From Spelaeicoccus albus (GTDB lineage Bacteria > Actinomycetota > Actinomycetes > Actinomycetales > Brevibacteriaceae), in contig NZ_JACBZP010000001.1 in the NCBI RefSeq assembly GCF_013409065.1, positions 744,001-808,000 on the forward strand: a stretch of DNA of 64,000 nt, read 5' to 3'. The notes beneath the pieces were generated by a model. The model was not told where the DNA came from. It saw only the letters and a list, made by a program, of their open reading frames with translations, and searched no databases. This document shows, one piece after another, positions 47,128 through 55,768 of the stretch; the first letter of the stretch is position 1; each line of letters begins with the position of its first letter. A program made the translations under genes and the position numbers.

Positions 47128-47273
47128 TCTCCGAAGCCTGCGAAGTTAGCTGTCGGGTTCGGGCTGGAGTTGCCCGGCGGAACTCGTCCGCTTCACCCCG
47201 TTGGCGGCCATGCCGTCAAGTTGGGTTCCCCGCCGCTGCCGTCATCACTAATCGACCGGTTGGAACGGCAGCG
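47128..47273 (-). ncRNA. Cyclic di-AMP riboswitch (ydaO/yuaA class)
   Basis: On the minus strand, in 5' to 3' order, the leader of the NlpC/P60 gene contains GGGGAACCCAA, then GGGGTGAAG, then CCGAACCCGACAGCTAACTT followed by CGCAGGC. These are the conserved blocks of the ydaO riboswitch in the right order and spacing. A 9-bp repeat (CGCTGCCGT/ACGGCAGCG) at the 5' end could form an upstream stem. Actinobacterial examples precede resuscitation-factor and NlpC/P60 genes and reduce expression when c-di-AMP is high. The boundaries given are approximate. Confidence 0.85.
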
Positions 47274-47374
47274 TTCGGCTTTTCCGTCCGGGCCCACCTC
47301 TTCGGTGCGATGGGCAGAACTAACTTAGCGCACTTTCAATGCAAATGGACATGCCGATCGAGATGAATTTGAAA

Positions 47375-48544
47375 TCATTCCGTGACCGAATGGTTGAAAT
47401 CGGCCATCCGGGATCCCACGCCGAGATACTCGGCGATTGCCGCTGCGCAGCGCGGAGCAGCGAATCCGTCGCCATACGGATTGGCCGCCTTCGACATCTC
47501 GGCATACGCGTCCGGGTCGTCCAACAACTGCGAAACTTCTTTGACGATCCGCTCGCGATCGGTGCCGATCAGTTTGACGGTTCCGGCCTCGACGGCCTCG
47601 GGCCGCTCGGTGCTATCGCGCATCACCAGCACCGGTTTTCCGAGCGACGGAGCCTCTTCCTGCACGCCGCCGGAATCGGTCAGGACGATGGTGCTCTCGG
47701 CCAAGAGGTGCGTGAACTCCCGGTAATCGAGCGGCTCGACAACCGTGACATTCGAAAGATTCTCGAGATGCGGCAGCATCGCCTCACGCATCACGGGACT
47801 GCGGTGAGCCGGGAACACGATGCGCAATTCCGGCCGCTCGGCGGCGAGCTGTCGCAGTGCTCTGCCGACGTTCGACATCGCGTCGCCGTAGTTCTCTCGG
47901 CGATGAGTCGTGACGAGCAGCAACGGCCCGTCACGGCGGATCGCGGCCCGCAGCTCCGGCGCCGTGAACGCAGCCGGCGCTTTCACGACAGTGTGCAAAG
48001 CATCGATGACGGTGTTGCCCGTGACGACGATCTCGCCGTCGGGAACTCCCTCGCGAATGAGATTGGCTCGGCTGGATTGTGTGGGCGCAAGATGAAGCGA
48101 GGCGATCTGCGTGGTGACCTTGCGGTTGATTTCTTCGGGAAACGGCGAATACCTGTGACCGGACCGCAGCCCAGCTTCAAGGTGCACGACGGGGATCTTC
48201 TCGTAGAACGCCGCAAGCGCGGCAGCCGTCGACGTGCCCGTGTTCCCTTGCACGACAACGGCGTCCGGACGAACCGTCGCAAACAAGCTGCTCAGTCCGG
48301 CGAGAGCCTTCGCCGTGATCGCCGACAGCGTCTGCCTCGGGGAATGGATATTCAAATCGTGATCCCCGGCAATTCCGAACAAGTCGTTCACCTGGTCGAG
48401 CATTTCGCGGTGCTGGCCGGTCACCGTGACGAACACGTCGAGCTCCGGGCCCTCACGCAGCAAGGCAATCAGTGGTGCCATTTTGACCGCTTCGGGGCGG
48501 GTGCCGTAGATCGGCATGATCAACGGCGCGGCGCGTTCAGGCAA
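47375..48544 (-). CDS. wecB: UDP-GlcNAc 2-epimerase (non-hydrolysing)
   Basis: Interconverts UDP-GlcNAc and UDP-ManNAc. It is 389 residues. Motifs: YGTRPEAVKMAPL near the start, VTGQHREMLDQ, VVQGNTGT, HLEAGLRSGHRYSPFPEEINR, TTHRRENYG and DSGGVQEEAPSLGKPVL. ManNAc is the second sugar of the teichoic acid linkage unit in Bacillus and Staphylococcus, although no TagA-type ManNAc transferase is seen here. TTG 48544 overlaps the LCP stop by eight bases and keeps the first beta-strand; ATG 48517 would cut into it. Confidence 0.92.
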   Translation of the reverse strand: MPERAAPLIMPIYGTRPEAVKMAPLIALLREGPELDVFVTVTGQHREMLDQVNDLFGIAGDHDLNIHSPRQTLSAITAKALAGLSSLFATVRPDAVVVQGNTGTSTAAALAAFYEKIPVVHLEAGLRSGHRYSPFPEEINRKVTTQIASLHLAPTQSSRANLIREGVPDGEIVVTGNTVIDALHTVVKAPAAFTAPELRAAIRRDGPLLLVTTHRRENYGDAMSNVGRALRQLAAERPELRIVFPAHRSPVMREAMLPHLENLSNVTVVEPLDYREFTHLLAESTIVLTDSGGVQEEAPSLGKPVLVMRDSTERPEAVEAGTVKLIGTDRERIVKEVSQLLDDPDAYAEMSKAANPYGDGFAAPRCAAAIAEYLGVGSRMADFNHSVTE

Positions 48545-49565
48545 AGTCGGCCATCGAGTCGTTGTTCAATGCGTGCGTGAGTTCGGTCATGGCGTCGGGA
48601 TCGGCCTTCACGATGGAAGCGCCGGAGTCCGACCGTCCCGGAGCCCCGTGCGGGGCGGTCAAGAAGTCGACGTGGTTCATGGTGATCTTGCGCATGCTCC
48701 ACCCGAGCGCCACCATCGATTTGGGGGTAAAGGCCGAGTCGACGGTGAGGTACGGGGCAAGGGTCTGCACGAGCTTCGACACTTTGTCCGGCCTGCCGAG
48801 CGTGTCCTTATTGAGGACGGCGCGCAATACGCCCCGCAGAAATGCCTGCTGATTGCGCATCCGCTGGAAACCGCCGTCCTTGAACGCGTGCCGTTCCCGC
48901 ACGAACGACAAGGCTTCCGCGCCGTCCAACTTCTGCCGGCCTCGCTCGAATGTGAAATCACGCGTTGTGAATGACTGGGATACGTCGACGGTGACGCCTC
49001 CAAGCTGTTTCGTCAGCTTCGCGAACCCATCGAAATCGATCATCGCTACATGGTTGATTGGCACTCCGGCGACATCTTCGACGGTCCGCACCGCAAGCCG
49101 CAGTCCACCGTAGGCAAGCGCTGCATTGAGCTTGGCTTTGCCGTGGCCCGGAACATCCACCCAAAGATCGCGAGGAAACGAGATCACATAGGCGTGCGTG
49201 TGAGCCTCGTTCATGTGCAGCAGCATGATGACGTCGGCCCGCTGCCCCTTGATCCGCGATCCTTCGGGGCGCTCGTCGGACCCGAGGAGCAAAATGTTCT
49301 CGACGCCGCGGGCCCGGTCATCGTTCTTGTGCGCGTCGTGTGACAGGGCATCGGACACGTACGTCGTGTTGGATTGAATGGTGTGCTGCAGCGACCAGGC
49401 GTACCCGCCCGATACCGTGACCGCTGCTGCGAGAACGACGACCAGACAGACCGTCAGCGTCCAAAACGTCCGCCGCGAGCGCCGGTTCGAATGCCGGGCT
49501 CCGCGCACAGCACCGCGAGGCACAGGCGAGGATCCGGGTTGCGCTGGGTCGCGGTGGGAGGGCAC
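48537..49565 (-). CDS. LytR-CpsA-Psr family glycopolymer ligase
   Basis: Attaches lipid-linked wall polymers to peptidoglycan on the outer membrane face. It is 342 residues: a basic cytoplasmic N-terminus, one helix at about 30-52, then the LCP domain with LLLGSDERPEGSRIKGQRADVI in pieces (LGSDERP, RADVIML), SFPRDLWVDVPG and KLNAALAYGG, and LVDFDGF in the form MIDFDGFAKL. These cover the Arg and Asp residues that bind the pyrophosphate lipid. GTG start at 49565. It shares a transcript with wecB and is divergent from the CapD-like operon, linking the two blocks. Confidence 0.92.
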   Translation of the reverse strand: MPSHRDPAQPGSSPVPRGAVRGARHSNRRSRRTFWTLTVCLVVVLAAAVTVSGGYAWSLQHTIQSNTTYVSDALSHDAHKNDDRARGVENILLLGSDERPEGSRIKGQRADVIMLLHMNEAHTHAYVISFPRDLWVDVPGHGKAKLNAALAYGGLRLAVRTVEDVAGVPINHVAMIDFDGFAKLTKQLGGVTVDVSQSFTTRDFTFERGRQKLDGAEALSFVRERHAFKDGGFQRMRNQQAFLRGVLRAVLNKDTLGRPDKVSKLVQTLAPYLTVDSAFTPKSMVALGWSMRKITMNHVDFLTAPHGAPGRSDSGASIVKADPDAMTELTHALNNDSMADFA

Positions 49566-49640
49566 TGTCGTAGTATAGCGACGGGACAGACTACACCTGC
49601 AAACCGTGGCGATACTGTATTCTAAATGGGTCGTTCATTG

Positions 49641-49680
49641 AATTCTTGATGAATTGCGGGAATTCTTTCATCAATTGCGG
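49641..49680 (+). repeat. Two 20-base near-direct repeats before the CapD-like gene
   Basis: AATTCTTGATGAATTGCGGG is followed directly by AATTCTTTCATCAATTGCGG. The copies match apart from a short shifted stretch. They lie 14-53 bases before the chosen GTG start and 75 bases from the divergent LCP gene. A regulator site or a recent duplication are both possible. Confidence 0.5.
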
Positions 49681-49693
49681 AGGCTATCGGAAC

Positions 49694-51616
49694 GTGTCGC
49701 GCGAGGCGCCAACTGGACCGCGAGGCACGCGTAGCTCACTGAGCGCCCTCGGAAAGTTCTGGCGCAGCGACTTCCGCATCGTCCTCGATCTCATTGCCTG
49801 GCTGATCAGTCTGGGCATGGTGGCCAGTGTCCGCTACGACATGGCCGATGCATGGGCAAATCACACCGGTCTGCTCACTGCGGCAGCAATCGTCGTAGTC
49901 CTTCACCTCGGGCTCGGCATGTTCTTGGTCTATCGCGGGCAGTACCGTTACGGCTCAACGGATGAGCTGATCGGCTTGGCCACGGTCGTCGGCATCACCA
50001 CGGCCGTCCTGCTGGTCGTGGCCTTGTTGTTGCCGGCACCGCGAATTGTGCCTCTGTCGGTACCGCCGGTCGCGGGGGCGGTCGCGCTGGTGCTGATCGT
50101 CATCGAGCGGTGGGCCGGCAAGCGGATGCGCGACACACACCGTCCCACGACCCACCGCGTCGAGATCCAACGCGCCATCATCGTCGGCGCGGGCGACGGC
50201 GGCCTGACGGCGGTTCGCATCATGCACGGCGACGTGCATTCGAAATACCGGCCGGTCGCGCTCCTCGACGATGACCTCGCCAAGCGCTACTTGCGCATCG
50301 ACGGCGTCCACGTCATGGGCCGGCTGTCCGATCTGGAGCGCGTGGCGACAGCGCTGAATGCGGACGTCGTCGTGTTCGCGATTCCCACAGCCGGCAAGGA
50401 AGTCCTCAACGCAGCCGCCGATACCGCTGCCCGGCTGAAGCTGAAATTCAAAGTACTGCCCTCGTTCAACGAGTCGGCGCTGCAGACGTCCCGCGGCTCC
50501 CTGGCTGGGACGGCCGACGTGCGGCCGATCGGCCAGTTCCGCGATGTGTCGTTGTTCGACTTGATCGGCCGGCATCAGATCAAGACGGATGTCGAGCAGA
50601 TTTCGCAATATCTAGCCGGCAAGACGGTGCTGGTGACCGGCGCCGGCGGTTCGATCGGTTCGCGGCTCTGCGCCGAGATTTCGCGGTTTGCCGTGAAACG
50701 GCTCGTCATGACCGACCGTGACGAGTCGGGCCTGCACTCGGTCGAGCTCGGTATCGGCGGCAGGGCACTGTTGACGTCGCCCGATTTGGTCCTCGGTGAT
50801 CTGCGCGACTCGGGTTTCATCCCGCAGCTTTTCGCATCAGCGCAGCCGGACGTCGTGTTCCATGCCGCGGCGCTCAAGCATCTTCCGCTGCTCGAGTCGT
50901 TCCCCGAAGAAGCCGTCAAAACCAACGTCCTGGTCACCGATCGGCTTTTGACGGAGGCGCGTAGACACCGAATCGACAGGTTCGTGCACATCTCGACCGA
51001 CAAGGCCGCAGAGCCGACAAGCGTTCTCGGCCTGACAAAGAGGATCGCCGAACGCCTCACGGCGACCACGAACGACGACGAGCTGCCGGGTACGTATCTA
51101 TCGGTACGTTTCGGCAATGTGCTTGGATCCCGCGGGTCCGTGTTGACCACCTTTGCGTCGCAGGTCGCGTCCGGGGGGCCTCTTACCGTGACCGACCCGC
51201 AGATGCGCCGGTATTTCATGACCGTCGACGAGGCGTGCGAGCTCGTCGTCCAGGCCGGCGCGATCGGGGCCAGCCGTGAAGTGCTCGTGCTCGACATGGG
51301 CGAACAAGTGTTGATCGAAGACCTGGCCCGGCGTATGGCGGAAATGGGCGGCCATCCCGAGATGGCAATCGAATACACCGGACTGCGCCACGGCGAGAAG
51401 CTGCTGGAGAAACGTCTGAGCAAATACGAAGCCGACAGCCGGCCGTCGCATCCACAAGTCTCCCAAGTGCCGGTGCCGCCGTTTACCGACAACGTGGTCG
51501 AGAGGTTGTCGTACATGGTCCGGCAGCCGATGACCGAGGACGTGCGCCGGGAGCTTGTGAAAGAACTGAACATTGCCAGCAGGATCGGCCTGGACCGATC
51601 ACGATCGCCCCGATGA
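49694..51616 (+). CDS. Membrane UDP-sugar 4,6-dehydratase (CapD/WbpM-like)
   Basis: Likely forms a UDP-4-keto-6-deoxy-HexNAc, the precursor of sugars such as FucNAc, QuiNAc or bacillosamine. It is 640 residues from GTG 49694, which has GGAGG at the correct spacing; upstream ATGs lack one. Four helices (about 25-140) precede a CoA-binding-like Rossmann domain (VGAGDGGLTAVRIMHG) and the SDR domain (VTGAGGSIGSRL, HAAALKHLPLLESFPEEA, STDKAAEPTSVLGLTKR). In WbpM relatives the MxxxK motif has Met where Leu stands here, an oddity. Its ATGA overlap with the next gene makes it first of a seven-gene operon. Confidence 0.87.
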   Translation: MSREAPTGPRGTRSSLSALGKFWRSDFRIVLDLIAWLISLGMVASVRYDMADAWANHTGLLTAAAIVVVLHLGLGMFLVYRGQYRYGSTDELIGLATVVGITTAVLLVVALLLPAPRIVPLSVPPVAGAVALVLIVIERWAGKRMRDTHRPTTHRVEIQRAIIVGAGDGGLTAVRIMHGDVHSKYRPVALLDDDLAKRYLRIDGVHVMGRLSDLERVATALNADVVVFAIPTAGKEVLNAAADTAARLKLKFKVLPSFNESALQTSRGSLAGTADVRPIGQFRDVSLFDLIGRHQIKTDVEQISQYLAGKTVLVTGAGGSIGSRLCAEISRFAVKRLVMTDRDESGLHSVELGIGGRALLTSPDLVLGDLRDSGFIPQLFASAQPDVVFHAAALKHLPLLESFPEEAVKTNVLVTDRLLTEARRHRIDRFVHISTDKAAEPTSVLGLTKRIAERLTATTNDDELPGTYLSVRFGNVLGSRGSVLTTFASQVASGGPLTVTDPQMRRYFMTVDEACELVVQAGAIGASREVLVLDMGEQVLIEDLARRMAEMGGHPEMAIEYTGLRHGEKLLEKRLSKYEADSRPSHPQVSQVPVPPFTDNVVERLSYMVRQPMTEDVRRELVKELNIASRIGLDRSRSPR

Positions 51617-52662
51617 TTCTCGCCTTCCTGGTCGCCGGCACCGTCGCTGCAGTCGTTACCGCGCTCACTCTCGCCGTCGCCGTGCCCCAGTTGAACAAGC
51701 ACGGCATCATCGACGTTCCGTCAGACCGCTCGTCGCACGCCGCACCCATCACGCGCGGCGGGGGCATCGCACCAGTCATCGGCGTCGTAACGGGCATCAT
51801 CGCCGGCTGGCTGACGTTGTCGACGGCAATGAGCCTCATGCAAACCGCGGCGGCGCTCATGATCGCCGTGTCGACGATCGTCTTCGTGCTGGTTTTCGCC
51901 GGGTTCGGATTCGCCGAGGACGTGCTGGGACTCCACGTCGGCTCACGGCTCGCACTCCAGTTGGTGGTCTCTGCGTTCTTTGCCGTCGAACTCATCGTGT
52001 GGAGCGGGCATTCGTGGGCGTGGTTGCCGATCATCGCCGTGTCCAACGTAGTCGGCGTGAACTTCACGAACTTCATGGATGGCATCAACGGGATCACGTC
52101 GCTCTTCGCTGCGGTGGCCGGAGCCTGGTTCCTGATCGTCGAGATCCACGGCGGCGAGCCCACCTTGGCGTGTATTTCACTCGTGTTGCTGGTGGCGGCT
52201 CTCGTGTTTCTCCCCAGCAATGCGCCGCGGGCGAAGGTGTTCATGGGCGATGTCGGCAGTTACGGAATCGGCGCAGCGGTGTGCGCAGTCGTGTGCTGGC
52301 TGATCTTCACCGGGGTCAGTCTGCCCGTGGCGCTGGCGCCGGTCGTCCTTTATCTGTCCGATGCGGGATTCACGCTGGTACGGCGGAGCATCGGCCGCGA
52401 GAACCTTGCCGATGCCCATCGCACTCACGTCTATCAGCGCCTGACCGACTTGGGGTATCCGCACATTGCCGTCACGCTCATGACTGTTGGCGTTTCGATG
52501 GCGCTCTGCACCCTGAGCACGGCATTCCTGTTCAATGCTCCGGTCATCCTGCGCCTGCTGGCGATCGTGACCGGCGCCATCATCGTCGTCGCCTATCTGG
52601 CGTCGCCGCGTTGGCTGCGTCCCGTCGGACGGCGGCATCGGCAAATCGGGGTGCGCGCATGA
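51613..52662 (+). CDS. WecA/TagO-like undecaprenyl-phosphate sugar-1-P transferase
   Basis: Starts a glycan by moving a HexNAc-1-phosphate from UDP-sugar to undecaprenyl phosphate. It is 349 residues with about ten helices of the MraY/WecA superfamily. Motifs: HAAPITRGGGIAP, NFTNFMDGINGIT and AKVFMGDVGSYGIG, then NLADAHRTHVYQRL with the conserved His loop. The ATG overlaps the CapD-like stop. The order dehydratase-transferase suggests that the first sugar may be a 6-deoxy-HexNAc rather than GlcNAc (inference). It is the only such transferase in the window, so it may also begin the teichoic acid linkage unit. Confidence 0.9.
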   Translation: MILAFLVAGTVAAVVTALTLAVAVPQLNKHGIIDVPSDRSSHAAPITRGGGIAPVIGVVTGIIAGWLTLSTAMSLMQTAAALMIAVSTIVFVLVFAGFGFAEDVLGLHVGSRLALQLVVSAFFAVELIVWSGHSWAWLPIIAVSNVVGVNFTNFMDGINGITSLFAAVAGAWFLIVEIHGGEPTLACISLVLLVAALVFLPSNAPRAKVFMGDVGSYGIGAAVCAVVCWLIFTGVSLPVALAPVVLYLSDAGFTLVRRSIGRENLADAHRTHVYQRLTDLGYPHIAVTLMTVGVSMALCTLSTAFLFNAPVILRLLAIVTGAIIVVAYLASPRWLRPVGRRHRQIGVRA

Positions 52663-53894
52663 AAATTTTGCTGGTAACCAACTATTACGAGCCGGAGGTC
52701 GGAGCACCGCAACGACGCTGGGCGAACTTGGCTCAGCGATTCACGGCGGCCGGCCACCAGCTGTGCGTTTTGGCTCCGGTTCCGCATTACCCGAGCGGTA
52801 CCGCTTCCGAGAGCACCTTGCGCGCGCACCCCGTCGGCCGTCTGAAGAACGGCAATCACGGCGAAACGATAGTGCGGGTGCCTTTTCGTGAATATTCGGA
52901 GTCGATGGCATCGCTCTTGCTCGACCAGGGAGTCAACTCCGCCGGCTCCGTCGCGCAGGCCGCCCGATGGTTTTCCGGCACCGGACGACGTCCCGACGTC
53001 GTGATCGCATCGATTCCGGGTCTACCGACGATGCTGGCCGGGCAGGCGATTGCTCGGCTTTTTCGCATCCCGCTCGTCGCCGAGATGCGCGATGCGTGGC
53101 CGGACTTGATCAGCGACGGCGGCCTCCTCCGTGGGCTGATGCGAGGAGTTCCGGGCGCCGAACGGCTTGAAGGTGCGATGATGTCGTTCTTCACCTGGCT
53201 GCAGCGGCACTCAAGCCTCGTCGTGACGACCACCGAGTCTTTTGCCGGTGCACTGCGTTCTCGCGGCATTGCCCAGACGGTCGCGGTGCGGAATGGTTCC
53301 GAAGTTCCGGCCGTCGCCGATCACCGCGAAGCTCCGCGGTCCCCCGACGAATTCCACGCTCTTTATCTTGGAACAGTGGGTCGATCGCAGGATCTCGACA
53401 CCGCGGTGAGGGCCGCCTGTCGTGCCGCAGATCTCGGCACGCCGATCACGTTGCGCATTGTGGGTGCGGGAGCGTCGTCAGCGGAGCTTCGTCGGCTGGC
53501 AAACGAGCTCAACGCGCCGGTCGAATTCAGTCCGCCGGTTGAGCCGGAAGAACTGTCGCGGGCTTATGCGTGGGCCGACACCCATATCGTGTCCCTGCGT
53601 GATTGGCCGGCTTTCGGCATGACTGTGCCGTCGAAGCTCTACGAGGTCATGGGCACAGGGCATCACGTCAGCGGAGTGCTCACCGGCGAGGCGGCGCAGA
53701 TCGTGAACGCGGCAAGGGCCGGAGACGTCGTCACTCCCGGCGACCATCGGGCACTTGGCGATTTGTGGGCGAAACTGCACGCCGACAGGTCACGGCTCGC
53801 AGCCGACCGCCACGGGCGTGCGTGGATCGCCGCACACGCCGATTACGATGCGCTCGCAAGCCGATACCTCAATATTCTTGAGGAGCTCGTATGA
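52659..53894 (+). CDS. GT4 glycosyltransferase, WbuB-like
   Basis: Retaining GT-B transferase of 411 residues. The N-terminus KILLVTNYYEPEVGAPQRR and VAEMRDAWPDL are typical of WbuB/WcaI-type GT4 enzymes that add the second sugar to a lipid-linked HexNAc. The donor half has YLGTVGRSQDLDTAV and GMTVPSKLYEVMGTG with the glutamate. ATG 52659 overlaps the upstream stop. A longer open frame from 51573 is only antiphase reading of the WecA-like gene. Confidence 0.87.
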   Translation: MKILLVTNYYEPEVGAPQRRWANLAQRFTAAGHQLCVLAPVPHYPSGTASESTLRAHPVGRLKNGNHGETIVRVPFREYSESMASLLLDQGVNSAGSVAQAARWFSGTGRRPDVVIASIPGLPTMLAGQAIARLFRIPLVAEMRDAWPDLISDGGLLRGLMRGVPGAERLEGAMMSFFTWLQRHSSLVVTTTESFAGALRSRGIAQTVAVRNGSEVPAVADHREAPRSPDEFHALYLGTVGRSQDLDTAVRAACRAADLGTPITLRIVGAGASSAELRRLANELNAPVEFSPPVEPEELSRAYAWADTHIVSLRDWPAFGMTVPSKLYEVMGTGHHVSGVLTGEAAQIVNAARAGDVVTPGDHRALGDLWAKLHADRSRLAADRHGRAWIAAHADYDALASRYLNILEELV

Positions 53895-55726
53895 CAGCGA
53901 CTCCCGGCAGCCGTCTCACTCCCGGCGAATTGGCGCGCAATACGGTGATCACGGCGCGTCTGGTCGGCGAACACCTTCACGACGACCCGATGATGCTCCT
54001 CTTTCAATCCACGAGGCGGCTACCCCGGCGGATCGTCCGACCGATGGCTGCCATAGCGAAGCGGCTGGCAAACGTGACGAAGCGGCGCGGCGGTCTGGCG
54101 TTCGCCGCGTGGGCCGCCGGTAACGACGGCGAGGCGCAGCAAATTGTTGCTGCAGGGCTCGAGTCGAGGGCGGCGAGTCGAGGCCCGGAACACTCGCGCG
54201 ACACTCGCTGGCTGGGCGAGATCGCCTTGCAGCTCGGGCTTGCCGACGCTGCCGAACAATATGCGGCGATGCTGGCACCCGAATCGCGGGCCGGCAGGGG
54301 GCTTCGCTCGCGCCTGCGATGGTATCGGGGCGACATGTCCGGGGCTCTCGGCGCTCTCAGCGGTACTTCTCGCAGTGAGAGCCGCTCGCGACGTCGACTG
54401 GCCTCCGAGATCGCGACGATGGATGCCGGATGGTCCCCGTCGTTGGTTGAGCGAGGAGCTTACGACGAGTCGAAACCCGACGACGCGAAAACCCGCATCC
54501 TCCATCTCCTCACCAATTCGCTCCCCCACACTTTCAGCGGCTACACCATGCGCTCCCATGCCGTACTTCGCGCGCAAGCCGCAGCCGGCATGCAGCCAAC
54601 TGCCGTGACTCGCCTTGGTTACCCGGTGGCAATCGGTGCCCCGCTTGCCAATACGCTCGATATCGTCGACGACATCGACTATTACCGGTTACTGCCGGCA
54701 AAGATGGCGGAAACTCCGGCCGCGCGGCTTCAACAGCAAGCGACGCTTCTGGCTCAATTGGTTGACGACTTACGCCCCGGCATCCTCCACACGACGACGC
54801 ACTTCACGAACGCGCTGGTAGCCAAAGCCGTTGCACGCAGCCGCGGGATCCCGTGGGTGTACGAAGTGCGGGGGCTGCTCGAGGACACTTGGGCGGCCGG
54901 ACGTGCGGATCCGGTGGCCGCACTGGAGTCCGAACGCTACCGAGCATTCAAAGCCAAAGAGACCGAATGCATGCTCGACGCGGATCTCGTCGTCACCCTC
55001 GGCGCGCCAATGCGTGATCTACTCATCGAGCGAGGCGTACCGGCCGACAAAACGATAGTGGTGCCGAATGCGATCGACGATCGGCTACTGGACTTCGACG
55101 ACATCGCACCGGCGGAGGCGCGGGCCGCGCTTGACCTCCCCCGCGACGGTATCTGGGTCGGCACTGTCAGCAGTCTTGTCGACTACGAGGGTCTGGACAC
55201 GCTGGTCGACGCCGTCGCCTCGGCACGAACGTCCGGGCGCGACGTCCGGCTTTTGATAGTCGGTGACGGAGTGTCGCGCAGCCGGCTGATGCAAAAAGCA
55301 CAAGACGCCGGGCTGGGCACGGCGGCCGTGTTCACCGGGCGAGTACCGAAGTCGGCGACCCCTGACTACTTCCGCGCGCTCGACGTGTTCTGCGTGCCCC
55401 GCCGGGATCTGCCGGTATGCCGGATGGTGTCGCCACTCAAGCCGGTCGAAGCCATGGGCATGCGTCGTCCACTGATAGTCAGCGATCTGCCGGCGCTAGC
55501 CGAGTTAATCGACGATGGTCGCAACGGAATTGCCGTAGCCCCGGATGATGCAGCAGCTTTCGCACACGCGATCGCAAAGCTCGGTGACGATCCAGCCGTG
55601 CGCCGTTCGATGGGCGAATCCGGGCATCGGCAGGTGCGACAACAACGAACGTGGTCGCAAAACGCAGCGAAATACCAGCGCGCGTACGAATCGCTGCGGC
55701 CAGCGATAGCACGGACTGCACGATAA
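53891..55726 (+). CDS. GT4 glycosyltransferase with helical N-terminal extension
   Basis: A 611-residue GT4 enzyme. Residues from about 200 form the GT-B fold: ILHLLTNSLPHTFSGYTMRS, WVYEVRGLLEDTWAAG, VVPNAIDDRLL, GTVSSLVDYEGLDTLV and MVSPLKPVEAMGMRRPLIV. The first 195 residues are Ala/Arg-rich and helical, with TPR-like spacing (AAWAAGNDGEAQQIVAAG, LGLADAAEQYAAML), and may bind a partner in the assembly complex. AGGAG and a 4-base overlap with the previous gene indicate coupling. Confidence 0.83.
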   Translation: MTATPGSRLTPGELARNTVITARLVGEHLHDDPMMLLFQSTRRLPRRIVRPMAAIAKRLANVTKRRGGLAFAAWAAGNDGEAQQIVAAGLESRAASRGPEHSRDTRWLGEIALQLGLADAAEQYAAMLAPESRAGRGLRSRLRWYRGDMSGALGALSGTSRSESRSRRRLASEIATMDAGWSPSLVERGAYDESKPDDAKTRILHLLTNSLPHTFSGYTMRSHAVLRAQAAAGMQPTAVTRLGYPVAIGAPLANTLDIVDDIDYYRLLPAKMAETPAARLQQQATLLAQLVDDLRPGILHTTTHFTNALVAKAVARSRGIPWVYEVRGLLEDTWAAGRADPVAALESERYRAFKAKETECMLDADLVVTLGAPMRDLLIERGVPADKTIVVPNAIDDRLLDFDDIAPAEARAALDLPRDGIWVGTVSSLVDYEGLDTLVDAVASARTSGRDVRLLIVGDGVSRSRLMQKAQDAGLGTAAVFTGRVPKSATPDYFRALDVFCVPRRDLPVCRMVSPLKPVEAMGMRRPLIVSDLPALAELIDDGRNGIAVAPDDAAAFAHAIAKLGDDPAVRRSMGESGHRQVRQQRTWSQNAAKYQRAYESLRPAIARTAR

Positions 55727-55768
55727 GCTTGGCCGACACTGAAAACATTCGAGAAGAAGAGATACGGA

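Noticed and set aside
50575-51702. 375-codon frame opposite the CapD-like gene
   Set aside because: Ser/Arg-rich antisense shadow with no homology.
51573-52658. N-terminal 362 codons of a long frame leading into the GT4 gene
   Set aside because: Overlaps the WecA-like gene in another frame and is Arg-rich; homology to GT4 begins exactly at ATG 52659.
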